A stretch of DNA of 64,000 nt, from positions 11,671,001 to 11,735,000 of the forward strand of contig CM041089.1 of assembly GCA_023079485.1 (NCBI GenBank), in the 5' to 3' direction. The notes under the pieces were generated by a model that saw only the letters and a list, made by a program, of their open reading frames with translations, had not been told where the DNA came from and ran no database searches. This DNA comes from Archilochus colubris (Eukaryota; Chordata; Aves; Apodiformes; Trochilidae). A program made the position numbers and the translations under genes. Positions 1 through 29,400 of this stretch are shown one piece after another; position 1 is the stretch's first letter, and every line of letters starts with the position of its first letter.

Positions 1-660
1 AAGAAATATTTCCCCATCTCTGTTTCTCATTCATGAAAGGTTAAGTGACTTCCCCAAAGTGACAAAATAAAGCCTCAACTTAATCAGATTAAATAGATGT
101 CCCTTAAGTTATGCAATATCTGCTCCAAAAGCACTTTCCACTTTCCTTTTTTACACTCTCCACATACTGTATACAGCTCCCAGTTTAGTTTCCTAGCTGC
201 AAATCAAGCTGCAAGCTTCTTAAATTCCTTTGGAAAACCAGTTCAGACTTACACTGTAGGGCAATTCTTCATGGAAAAACTGCAGTGTACAAACAATATC
301 TCACCCCAGTGTCTTGGATAATTTTGAAGCTGACTGCCCAGCAATAGCAAATGAATTGTCAGGCTCTGCAGACAACAGTTTGCTCAAAGATTTGCTAGCA
401 TGGATGGAAGGAGGAAAACGATAAAGGGAGAGCAGGGGAGGAAAAAGATTCAGTAAGAAAAGTGGAAGAATGAGGGAAATAATAATAATAATAGTTTTTA
501 AAAAGTTGTTTCAGGCAATCGACATCTGAGAGAGCAGGAAGGTCAATTTAACAGACTGGCTGTTACACACAGCATCTCGTGGACAGGTGCCTGAATTTTG
601 CAAATTCTTAGAAATGTGCCCATTCATACCCTATGAAGCAGATTGAAATCACTGACTTAC
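1..660 (-). other. USH1C intron, 3' of the last visible exon
   Basis: No exon of the PST or PDZ3 region is recognisable on the minus strand here. The only structure is a short (AAT)n run at about 478-492. Confidence 0.6.
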
Positions 661-17799
<17,139 letters not shown>

Positions 17800-20431
17800 G
17801 ATTGCGCGAGTGCGGGCCCTTCGCGGACGCGGGGGGGGGGCGCGGAGCGGCTACGCCAGCGAAGCCGCGCCCCGGGGCGGGGAGGTGCGCCCGTCGGTCT
17901 CTCCCGCCGCCGCTCAGCGCATCCCCTCTCTCCCAGCTTTAGCGGTACGAGCCACCCGGGAGCCGTCACCTCCCCAGCCCAGGTGTTGGTTGTTTAAGGG
18001 CAAAGCGAAGGAGAAAGAAAAAGAAAAGCCGCCCCGTCCCTTCCCCCCAGCGCGTTCCTTGCACCGGCCGCCTTTCCCCTGAGCTGGTTTTTACAGCTGG
18101 TGCTTCTTACGCCGCTCAGAGATCACCCTCGAACTTGTCTTTTGTGTTTGCAGAGATGTATGGATGAAATGGAGACCAGTTAACCCACATTCCTCAGTCT
18201 TCCAGAATCAGCTTTATCCACATAAACTGCAGTGAGAATGGGGTTTACAAAGCACAGGCAGCTCACCTGCTCCTTCTTCCAACAGAGTAGAACCTTGTAT
18301 GAATACACAGAGAGGATTGTAAAAAAAATTCCACTTTGTCACAATGGAATCTGTTTCATTATTTCAATGTGGTAACCTTCGAAAGCAACACCAGCTCCTT
18401 TAGAAACTGGACTTTAGAAACTTTAGAAACCCTTTCAGAAGATGGCTTTGGTGTATCAGAACATTTCAGTGGTATGTACACCACACGTTTCCCGCATCAG
18501 GTGTCAGGAATAAGAGAGGAACGAATTCTAAGCCGGTGTACAAAAATTTGAAAAACTGTTTTCAGAAATAAATTTTCTCATAGAAGTGCAAATAATTTAC
18601 CTTATACCCACATTCCAGTACCACACAATATTGAATAGAAATTCTATCCAAGCATCAGACATGGAGCTATAGGATCTCCTCTTGGTGTATGCAAAACAGA
18701 ACTGTCTTATATTTGAAGAGATACATGAACTTTAAAGCACACACAAAATGCCACGTTTCCTTTTAATTTACATATAGACTGTAACAGTCACTGATATCTA
18801 TCAGTCTTTGTAGGAACACTATACTATAGTATATAGGAAGACTGTGTACTATATATACAGGAACAGCTTTTCTACAAGCTGAAAATTATGTCCATTTGAA
18901 AAGAGGCTTTTTTATTACATAGATAAATGTAGTAAATGTAGCAAAATATTGTGGTTAACTTCATTTGCTGATGTGGAAATTGCCCTGAATCATCAGGTAA
19001 AGTTACTGTTTGTTACTTGTTGCATTAAAGGAAAATGAATAAAGTGGGCAGCTAACATTATGGGCAAAGAAATACATTAAAATGTGTTGTGTAAACTGAT
19101 TCCTATTGCTTTTTGTCTACTTTCTCCAGTTCCATTAATGTAATCTGGATCAGAGGAAGTGAACCAAAGCCAAGTGCATGGTGCATTTAGAGTAGATCAG
19201 CTCTGCTGTAGTCTGTGACTAGCAGGTAATTCTAAAAATCTCTTCAGGGTTATTGGGAAAAGGCAGTACTGAGGTTAATGTGTATCTTTGCTGTCTCGCT
19301 TTCTTTTCTCATACGCTTCCCACCCCCCCGTAACATTTACAGGAGAGAACAGAACTCTCAGTGAAAACATCACTGGTTTTCCATCATTTCATTAGAAATG
19401 AAACACTTGTTGCAGCAAGAAACACAATCCACAGGGACAAATTACAAAGGCAGAAAAGAGATCTTTTTAATGACTTGCTGTTAACAGACTTCCCAAAGCA
19501 GTCAGAAAAGGCCCCTTTTCATCTGAGACAGTTTCTCACCTGGTACGGGCAGCCTCTAAAGAATCTGTTATAAGATATGCAAACCTGAGGAATGACAGGG
19601 AGAGAGGTAACAGCAGATGGGAAAGGTAAAAGAAGAGAAAAAAGGTAACAGCAGTAAGAAGAGGGAAGAGAAAAGGGAAGAAATATAATGGAAAGTAAAA
19701 CAAACAGCAAATTTAATCACACACACAAAAAGAGTAAAGCTGAAAAAGAGACCCCAGCTGTAAATTCAAGAATGTGAAGCTATAATGAAAAATGGTTATA
19801 AGAAGCTATGGGAATAATTAATGGGCATTAGCTGCACCTGCATTCAGTTAATGTCTTAGTCACGCCTTTCATTCCTCAAGCTTTGATACCTGTTTCAGTG
19901 GGCTGGGGCCAATGCTCCGCGTTGAGCATCGGCAGCGTTTGCTGCTTCCCAGGAGAAGGGGGGAGCTCCCTGCAAGCTGGCACTTTTCAGCCACCTTCCT
20001 AAGGAGCAAAAGCAAAGCCCGGGCTTGTCTCTGTTTTAGGCGAGGTGTACCTTAAACCGCACCTCACGGCGGAGATTTCAGCTCCTGCTGAGAAGCCGTG
20101 CTAATAATCGTTTCTTAAACCCCAGAAGGGCGGAAAAGTGGAAACAAACATGTGGAGCTGACGAACTAAGCGCCCGGCACGGTGTGTTGGCGGAGCCGCA
20201 GCCGCTGGGGCTGTGGGACAGGAAACTGCCCAGGGCCCGGAGTCCCGCGGCAGAACCAGGGGCGGTGTCCGGGGTGAGTGCCTGGGGACGGGCCGGGGGC
20301 GGAGGGCGGGCAGGCGGCTGATAAACCCCTGTCTGCCCCGCCCGGGGAGGGCGGGATGAGCCCAAAGCGCAGGTAGCGGCTGTAGCTGAGGTCCGCAGCC
20401 CTGCGGGAAGCTGCTGCTGCCCGCCAGCCCC
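17800..20431. promoter_or_regulatory. divergent intergenic region USH1C-OTOG
   Basis: About 2.6 kb separates the two ATGs, and both genes point outward. The ends are CpG-rich (17800-18080 and 19900-20431), the centre is AT-rich, and a purine-rich block sits at 19590-19700. It must contain both promoters and 5' UTRs. No open reading frame here looks like a gene. A head-to-head layout of these genes is also known in mammals. Confidence 0.75.
19594..19700 (+). repeat. purine-rich block with duplicated 12-mer
   Basis: A nearly pure A/G tract on the plus strand. The 12-mer AGGTAACAGCAG occurs at 19605-19616 and again at 19643-19654. Confidence 0.8.
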
Positions 20432-20483
20432 ATGGAGGCTCCGCTCCTCCTCGGGGCGCTGCTGTGCGCTTGGCTGCCTCCGG
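20432..20483 (+). CDS. OTOG: OTOG coding exon 1 (signal peptide)
   Basis: [17 protein letters not shown] plus one base, the hydrophobic core of a signal peptide. Donor CCGG|GTGGGT. An upstream in-frame TGA lies at 20387-20389. G at +4 helps the start context. Confidence 0.85.
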
Positions 20484-23400
20484 GTGGGTCTGCCGTCGGG
20501 CAGGGTGAGGGGATGTGAGGGAGGACGGACAGACAGACAGGGTACTTTAGGCTATTATTAACATGTCATTTTTTTCCTTCCAGCCCTATTGCCATGGGGC
20601 GCCCGGGCGCAGCTCCCCGTCGGCGGGGAACTACATGTCCCCAGGTAAGAGCCAACAGAGCACAGCCGGGCTCCTTCCTCGCCTTGGCGGTGCAGACCAA
20701 GCATCCCTGAGGTGGGCTGGGGCGGGTGGGCTGCACAGGCCCAGTAAACCCTGTTCTGTTCTCTTGTCCCCAGCACAGGCAGCGCCGCGCGAGCGGGGAG
20801 CGGGAACGGCCTCGCCCCGCAGCAGCAGGTAGGGAGCGCGAGCGCGGAGCTGTGAGGGGATGGGCGGGCACGGATGGGCTGGTGTCTGAGGAGAGGGCTG
20901 GGATGGCTCCTCGGAGGGATGAGGCTGTTCTGCCCTGTGTGAATCTTCAAGACTTGTCCTTCAAGTAGCGTTGGATGTGTGCTCTGTCTCCGGTATAAGA
21001 GGTGTCAGTCATGAAGGGATGGGAGCTTGGGGCTCAGTGCGCTTCAGGAGTGAGGGAAGGCGGTGGCTCGAGGTGCAGCTCGTTCAGAGGTAGTTACATG
21101 TCTCATGAAGCCTCTTCACTCCATGGAAATCTGGTCCGGCTCGTCCAGCAATAATTGTTTTGAGCCTTTTCACCTCTTAATACAAGGGCTGGAAGTATCG
21201 GATCACCACAGCTCACTACGTGGTTTTGGATGTGGTTTATCTTGGCAGCCTGGCTGTATCATTCATGGGGTGTTGCTGAAATGTAACTAGGGTGAGTGGT
21301 TCCCGCTCCCTTGTTTGAGGGTGGGAAAATGAAAGCTCACTTTGTAGCCTCCCTTTTTTTTTTGGCTCTGCAGGAGTTGCCTTTCTTCTTTCCCAGAAAA
21401 AGCTCAGCAGAGGGAAAAATGTCCTGCAGAACGGCAAACAGGAAATAAAGCCAATGATGAGAGCAAACTCTTGCAGATTGAGGTTCCTCTCTAAGAATTC
21501 AAGATACAGCAGAAGGCCCTTTTTCCCCCTCCCATGCTAGCCTACCAGGCAGAAAAATTCATTATGAAATATTTTTAGGAGATAGAAAAAAATAAATAAA
21601 ATCAGATTACTTATAGAAAGCTAAGAATCTGAGGAGTACTTTTCCTGGCTTTTTGAACAGTCTAAACCTAACAATGCATTTTTACGTGTTCTTGCTTTTA
21701 ATAAGCTTCCTCACATGGAAAAGGTAAAGTAACACCAAGTGATGGTGGTAAAGCCCTCTGAAGAATCCTGTGTCTATGAAGACATAGTTAATGACATAAC
21801 TGATTTGAGAAGTTTTCTGTAGAATGCCTAACTACGTCTTCAGAACACAGAAAGCATCTGCTATTTTAGAAATACTTTACAGAATCAAGCACAGGATTCA
21901 GATTCAAATGCAAAAACTCTAGGGCATGAAAATTGAATGCAATAAATCTAACCAAATCCCCAGTGAAAATTATGTGGACATGGCTGATTTTGCATGTATT
22001 TTGCTCAGTTATTTGTATCTCTGTGGACAGTGTACATGTAGTGTATATAGTAGGCAGCAAATCAAGTTTGGCTCTGGACCTCTTACTGAGGAGACATGGG
22101 TGTTCTGGATATTGTGTTCTCTCAAAGAAAAATCATGGAGAATATTTAACAAATCGCACATCTTCAGGTGCTGTCCTATTTCTTTCCATCATTAAAATAC
22201 ACACCTTAAGATGAGGTGTCTATGTTCACCAGTTTCTGGGTACCTGACGCCTTCAAGGGTGTATCTGAAAGAGCAGTTTCTGAACTATCTGCAATACCTC
22301 TTTGTATGAAATACAACTGAATTTGTATCTAGCCCCACTTACCTGTAAATGGGGTAGACAAGGCCTGAGACATTGTACTTGCTTGATGGGAAGGAACTTG
22401 TATGTTCACACATCATACCTGATTTTACTGTCCTTGGTAAAATGGATGTCTGGAGCTTGGAAGGGGAATGGAGGGCTTATGAGTGCCACCACTGATGGAA
22501 GAATGAAGTGGAACTTGGGCTAATAGATGAAGATGGCAAGAATGAGGGGGAGAGTCAATATTACCATGACATACCAGTTTCTAAATATTATTGCAAGGTT
22601 TAATAGACTAGGAACATTAGGATTGCAAAGGGCATTTTACTAGGGAAAAAGAAATATTCTAAATTAATCTGAGAAAACTCAAAATATCTTGCTGCTCTCT
22701 GTTGAAGGCAGAAGTACTTGAAAAAGGAAAGGAATTTTAAAGTTTTTAATCTGAGACATTTTTGAATGTTAGAACAGGGCGAGATTAGTGGAAGATAAGA
22801 TACATTTTGAAAATTAACTTGGTATGAAATTTTTTAATGAAATTTTTGAAAAAAACCAAAAAAGCCACCACAAAACAAACCTGTTGATCTTGTTGGGTTT
22901 TGAATGAGGTTCTTGGAAAACTATGAATTCCCAAACAGCAGAATGTTTATGCTGTAATTGTTAAATACATGTGATGGTATAGAGGTTCTAATTGGGAATA
23001 AAAGAAGTATGTAGAGAGACACAGAGGAGATTGTTGGATGTGCATTTTTAGGCATTTTGGCTTAACTGGTTTAATGTGCCTACTGCCTTCTGGCAAAATG
23101 CATTTCAGTGTTTGTTTACTGGAGCTTTGAGTAGGTTGACTGTAAAATGGTGGGATTTGATAACTTTGTAGTAAGTCAGTATGAACCAGGGAGCTTACTG
23201 AAAATGCTAAATTGACTGATAGTCCATGAAGAGATTTTTAAAGTGCCTGAGTTACAGATGCTGTTTTCTTTGTCCTTTTTGAAAGGAGCCTGGGATGGCA
23301 GTTCATAATGCGTCATCTACTATATCTCAGAACAGAAGAGTTCACAGTGTGAAATGTGGACCATCTAGTAAGTCAAACTTATGTTTTTATGTGGAATAAA

Positions 23401-26400
23401 TTCTGTTGTCTGTTGTATTCTGCATAATTATTTTATTAGGGTGCAATCTCCAAAAGCATTTAATTACTTTAATACATAGTTTTCAGAGGCTTTTGAGAAT
23501 TGCATGTGACTGTTTGGGGAGGAATAATAGAAAAGTGTGAAAGAGCCTAGTACTAGTAAAACAAACTTTTACCTATACACTTCTCCAGTATATGAAAAAT
23601 ACATTATAGATTGTATATCATAAAATTGCTCTACAAATATAGAAATCCATCAGTATCCAATCAGTAAAATGTACTCTGCATGTGAGGATTACACCAGCAC
23701 ATTGACCAAGTTACTTTCTTAGTTCTGTTTGTTTTTAACAGAATAAAGAAGCTTCCAAACAGAAGATGTGCAAGTTGTGCTGAGAAATTTGTTGCTATAA
23801 CAATTGCTTGGTTACCTGGGTTTATATTTGCCAAGTGAAAATTTCTCTAAGGGGATTAGTGGATTTCATCCTCTGCTTCATTAGTTAGAAAAAAAAAACC
23901 CCACATTTAAGATGCTTCTTCAACAAAACTCTTAAAGGGTTTCTGTGTGAATTTATTTCTTCTTAAATAGGCCTAATATTGAAGAAAGGGAAGAACAATT
24001 GCATGAGGAGAGAGAATTAAATGGGTAGCAGATATGTCATGCTAACTTATCACATGTCTAAGCTTTTAAAGGAGAATGTACCTAGGTTAGGTTAGAGTCA
24101 GGTTTCATTGCCCCCTTCAGATGTAATAGGATAAACAGGTTTCTTTTCCTAACTCTTACTTCTATGGGGCTTAAATATTCCATAATTATTTTCCATTTCT
24201 CATGTACTTGTTCTGGCAAGGCAGTGTTTTTGGAGATACACTTTGAAAGTTACTTATGATTGCCCATACTTGAAGGCAAATCAGGTTTATGCAACTCTTT
24301 AAACATTTTAATATCTTTTGAAGTTTCCTTTTTAAATCCCAGTAAACTCTGTGTGGGAAATGGAATCCATTGTTGTCCATGTGTGAGAGACATTAAAACA
24401 AAAGAATAACCTGATCTGCTTTGTGTAGGAGTTTCAGTAACACGCTCTAAATGTTTAGAACAAAAGTTTTGGTTTGGTCCTTCCTATTTGAAGAGAGATG
24501 CAAGCTGCTATAGCTCTGCCAATGGGCTAGGATTTGCACTATTCTGGGGATGTAGGAAATAGTAAAACCTTTTTTAAAGCCAGCAAGATGTGTTGTTATC
24601 TTCCTTCTCCAGTTAAGTGATGTGTCTATGAAAATTATTCTTTGACAAACTTGGAAAATTGATTATAATAGGCTTTTATTTAATCCTTCATTATACGGCC
24701 AATTCTTGTTGCAATAACATTTTTATTCATATAATCTCTATAGATAAACCAAGAAATTTTATGTGTATTTTTTGCATGATGGATGAGTGCTTTATTGTGC
24801 ATAAATACATTTAGGTATACATAAATATATTTAACACTTGATACGCAGATATATTTAACTTTGTGTTAGTCAACTGAAAGCAGTTTAGAAAACAATGTTA
24901 TGTCTTAAACATCAAGAGAACAAAAAAGTTGGCATTGTACAAGTAAATGCCAAGAGGCTACTTCTTGTTTGTTTCTTGTACCCAGGGAATGAGATTTGTT
25001 TTGAAATGTTATAATTGGCAGCAGCTAACCTGTAGTTTGCATAGCTGTTCAACTTGTATCTTTCTTCCACACAAATATTTTTTTGTGGTAAGTTAAACAC
25101 ATAAACAAAAAAGCCCACAAACAAAAACAAACACAAAACCACTGAGCTAAGGCAAGTTAAGAACCTGGGACAGGAAAAAACTTTATTTCTGGAAGGACGT
25201 TTCAAACTACTGCTGGAAATCTCTGACAGGTTAAACACTTCAAACTTTCTTTTGTTGAAATGCTGTAGCAGGCATGAACCCTTAAAGTCACTGTAGAAGA
25301 TACTGTCCCTTAAAATATGTGCTGATTTCAAGAGATTTACTGGAGGAGAAAATCTGCAGCTAACTGGAAGGCTCTTAGTATTGAAGGATTAAAATGACAC
25401 CCTGCTCACTGACCTCAGGATCTCAAAAAGGAAAATTCTACATGCTGATGCAATAAGGTCTTTGCTGTTGTATTGCATCCTGTTGAAACTTGTGTGACAC
25501 AGAAAACTTGTGCCATTACAGGCAAATATTTTCAAAGATTATGAAGTTGAAGAAAAAAAGATAGTACAAGAAATTGTTGTTGTATTAGTTGTCCCATAGT
25601 CAAAATGAAACCTAAAAGTTTGAGAGACAGTGTGCAATGGAAGTTATGCTGAGTTGCAAGGTATAAAATTTACAAAATGTTGACAGCAAAGGTTTAAGTA
25701 TTAATTTAAGCACACCTCCTACACTTCTATGCATAGCTATATGTCCTACCTGATACTTTCTGCAAATTCTTATCCCAAACTGCTTTATCTTTTCATTTCA
25801 GAATAAAGTTTACTTATTATTAAAAAAAAATATATATTGATCTCTCTTATAGTTGAATAACTTTCAGGCGGACTTATTATTCACTTGCATAAAACTTTTA
25901 ACTGTGTGATTTTTAAGCAATTTTTGAAACTCAAGGGTCTTCGTCAATTTCTGCAAAGTTCTGAAAGTTTGGGCCAAAGTTGGTAAACGGGCAGAATCAT
26001 AAGAACTGAGGGAAGAGGCTGGACCTACCTACCTTAAGTAAAACTTGATCACTTTCAGATTTCTAAATTAATTTTTCATGCTTCAACTTGTCTTTCCAAG
26101 TAAATCTAATTTAATCTTGAAAGGATACCTGTATTCAGTGATTTGCATTAAACAAATGCTTCATGCTATGTCTTAAACAGTTACAAAATACACATCCAGT
26201 GTTTAATGTTTTGCAGATAAATACCCAGGGGAAGGTCATGTCACTTGAGTCACAAATTTTCAAGAATTATTTCTGTATTGATGATGGAGGTGTATTACAG
26301 AGAGGTGGAAATTCAGTTTGGGCAGCTGGATTGAGAGGGTAGAGGAACTAGGTGGAGGCCCAGGTGCCCAAGGGACTAAAATACCCCTATCTACACACTG

Positions 26401-29400
26401 AGAAGGGTTGCAGCCTATTCAGTAACTACCAGATAGTTAGGGAATTTAAGCAATGGGAGGATCAGAGAAGAATTCAGACCTGTCTTATAAGATGATCCCA
26501 AGTCTTTGCCCTGTTCAGTAAAGATGTAATTTGAGACAAGTTGCTTCATGCCAACAATGGTTATTTTATCAGTGACTGGCAGGTTGTAATGGCATCACTG
26601 GTTAGAAATCACATCATTACTTATGCAAGGGGGATCATGTTACTTAGGCCTGCCACTTGCTACTAGGAAAGTCCCACCAGTTTTCAGTTTCAGATTCCAG
26701 CTCGATGCACTCCACTGGCATAATGTCAAAGGCAAAAAAGGAGCTAAAGACTTGTTAATAGAGGTAACTTTCAGGTATAAAAGGGCAGAATAATATTCCA
26801 TAAGCTTTCCTGATTTTAACCTTGGCTTAGCCCTGTGTTTATTTACTTTCTTCAGGTGTTAAAATGTTTCTTGTGTCCCTAGGAGAGACCTAAACCTGCA
26901 TCTAGTCATAGGGGTTACCTTATTTAGGGAGCTCATATGCCTTTCATGATAAAGATCAGAGTGAACCCTTTGTTAAAGGGTGTTGCAAGGAGGCTGGAAC
27001 TGGATGATCTTTAAGGTCCTTTCCAACACAAACTATTCTGTGGTTCTATTCCAGGTACCTGAGGAAGCATTTCTGAGGGTAGAATTGGATGATTAAGGGA
27101 GGCAATGTTGTTTGCAGTAGTAAGATGATTAAATGTGATCTGAATCAACAGTCTCCCCCTCATCATGTGGTTAATGATAACTGATGCTTTCATACAGAGG
27201 TTTCCTTTGTAGTGTAAGGAAGGATACTACAGTGATGTATAAAGGGATGTAAGCAAATGTTAGGACTCCTTCTTATACTATTGAAGATATTAGATATTTC
27301 ATAAGCAAAAATTTTACTGAAATGGGAGAAAGTACCTTTCTGGTGAATTCTGGTTTTCAGGACAGCACTTAAACCCCCCAATATATAAGATTATTTTTCA
27401 AGAATTCTGTGCTTATGATAAAAAAAAGGCAGAACCTTCAATTTCTCTTTCTGAAGTCATTTCTTGTGAGCAACTTGTCTGTGACAAATGCAATGTCATT
27501 TTCTGTTCTCCAAACACAAAAAGTACTATGATTGCTTTGTACTCTATAGAAATTCAAATGCTGTCCTAAAGGGATTTAATAGCAATATAACTGAATATAT
27601 CACTACTGTTAGAAAAGTAATTAATCACAAATTCTAAATATAGTATCAAAAGCTTTGTTACTACCCAGGCACATCTGTCCTTAGACTGTAACAACTTTTG
27701 TTAGATTTTGATAGGTATCTTCCCAGGGAAAATAAGTAAAAAAACCCAGCACCTCTCTTTCTCAAGCCAAGACCTGTCACTGCACATTAGAATGTTTGCT
27801 TTCTCTACAGCAGACTCAGTAAAGCATTACATTTTTTATTTCTGAAGGTCGTCACTGGTAAAATTAGAGACAAGAGCAGTGATCTGTGTGTTTATGGGTA
27901 GTGTTTGTGGTTGGTATACTTAAAAGCTGGAAGGTGGAAAGATGGCTGGCAGCTAAAAGATAAAGCTGGGATTTCAACATTTTTATTTTTAGGGGATTGT
28001 ATGTTCTCATCCTGGTACAGCTTACCCATACAGTGTTATTTGTAGTTGTCCTTTAAGGATATAGGCACTGTACTGTCTTTCTGTGCAATAGGTGTTCACT
28101 TCCTCTGTTCATTACTTAGGGGACTAAAAATGTGTCAGGGTAACAGATATCACAGCTTGTTTGATTTGGCTTTTCAAAGTGCAGTAGATTTACTCCATTT
28201 GGTTGTATTTCTTGAGGTGAAGCTTTTGTAGAATGTTTCTTGTTCGTAGAAGCCTGTGGGTTTCTCCCAGGTATTCAAGTGCTAAGCCAGCAACTCCTGT
28301 CATTCATGGACTTACATTTGGTGACAGAACTGGGTTGTAAGAATGAAAATTATAGTAATAATTAATATGCCTTGTTTTTTTCCACTTAGGTTCATTTACA
28401 TGTTTTAATGGAGGTGAGTGTGTCTACAGAGGGCTGTGCAACTGCAGTCGCTTTAATGCAACAGGACCAAGATGCCAGACAGGTGTGTAAAGAGAGAAAA
28501 CTAACTGGGTTTCTGGGCTTGTAATTGAGTTCTCATAACTACCTTCTGCCTAAAGGTTTCTTCATGCCCAAGTATTTTTCCCTCTCTTTTCTGTGGTAAT
28601 ATTTCACAGCATACAACATATGTGTATCTCAAAAAAACAGTTGTGCTTCTGAAGTGACTTTCCTTTTGTTAGTATATAATACAGGTGCTGAACGAGATCA
28701 CATATGCAGAACATGGGGTCAATACAATTTTGAAACTTTTGATGGACTCTATTATTATTTCCCTGGGAAGTCCACATATGCCCTTGTGAGACACACTGAA
28801 TTAGATGAACAGAGTTTTTCCATCCAGGTAGGGGACTGCCTTTCTATATTCTTTATAGGTGTTCTTCAGCATGCTAATAGTGCACTAATATTTAGAGATG
28901 AGAAAATGACTTGCAAGGGTAGTAAGAGGCTCTAGAATGTAATCGAGATGTAAATTCTGATGTAATGTGGGTTAGCAGTTAATAGTGTACAAAATATGTA
29001 TATAAATAGCTGGAAGGAAAATGTCTGTACTTTAAAGTGATAATTGTACTTAGGCTTTAGGGGAAGAGGGGGATCAAGCTGCTTGTTCACATGCTGAGGG
29101 TGGGACTGGGAATATTAGTTGTGTAATGTCAATTATGAAGAGCTTGATTAGAATCTTGACTTTAAAGCCCAGTAATTTTATTTGGCAGGTGAATAATGAT
29201 CCTGAGTGCCGTTTTTCTCCTTACTTCTGCAAAAGGTCTATCAGTTTATTCTTTTCTGGAGATGAACAGTTAGAGATGAGCAGTGAAGTCACTTACAAAG
29301 GATTTGGGTAATTTCACTCTTTTTTCTCGATATTGATGTTATATGAGATGTAACTAAGTCAGTTATTTGCTGAAAGCTTAAGAAAAACCGTATCCAGATC

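Larger units (their letters stand above)
19900..20950. promoter_or_regulatory. CpG island at the OTOG 5' end
   Basis: CpG-rich from about 19900 through OTOG exons 1-3. GC boxes include GGGGGCGGAGGGCGGGC around 20295-20311 and CCCCGCCCGGGGAGGGCGGG around 20336-20354, 80-140 bp before the ATG. No TATA element is obvious. Confidence 0.82.

Noticed and set aside
20078..20968. Overlapping open frames on both strands around OTOG exons 1-3 (up to 130 codons).
   Set aside because: Compositional artefacts of the CpG island. They conflict with the spliced otogelin frame.
21397..21482. Exon-like segment in OTOG intron 3 with a good pyrimidine tract and acceptor (TTCTTTCCCAG).
   Set aside because: Its only candidate donor (GAG|GTTCCT) is poor. 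Its 86-nt length would break the phase between exons 3 and 4.
24912..25331. A 139-codon minus-strand open frame in OTOG intron 4 with a hydrophobic stretch.
   Set aside because: The hydrophobic part comes from an A/C-rich simple tract (AAACAAAAACAAACAC). There is no recognisable family, no splice context and no conservation evidence.
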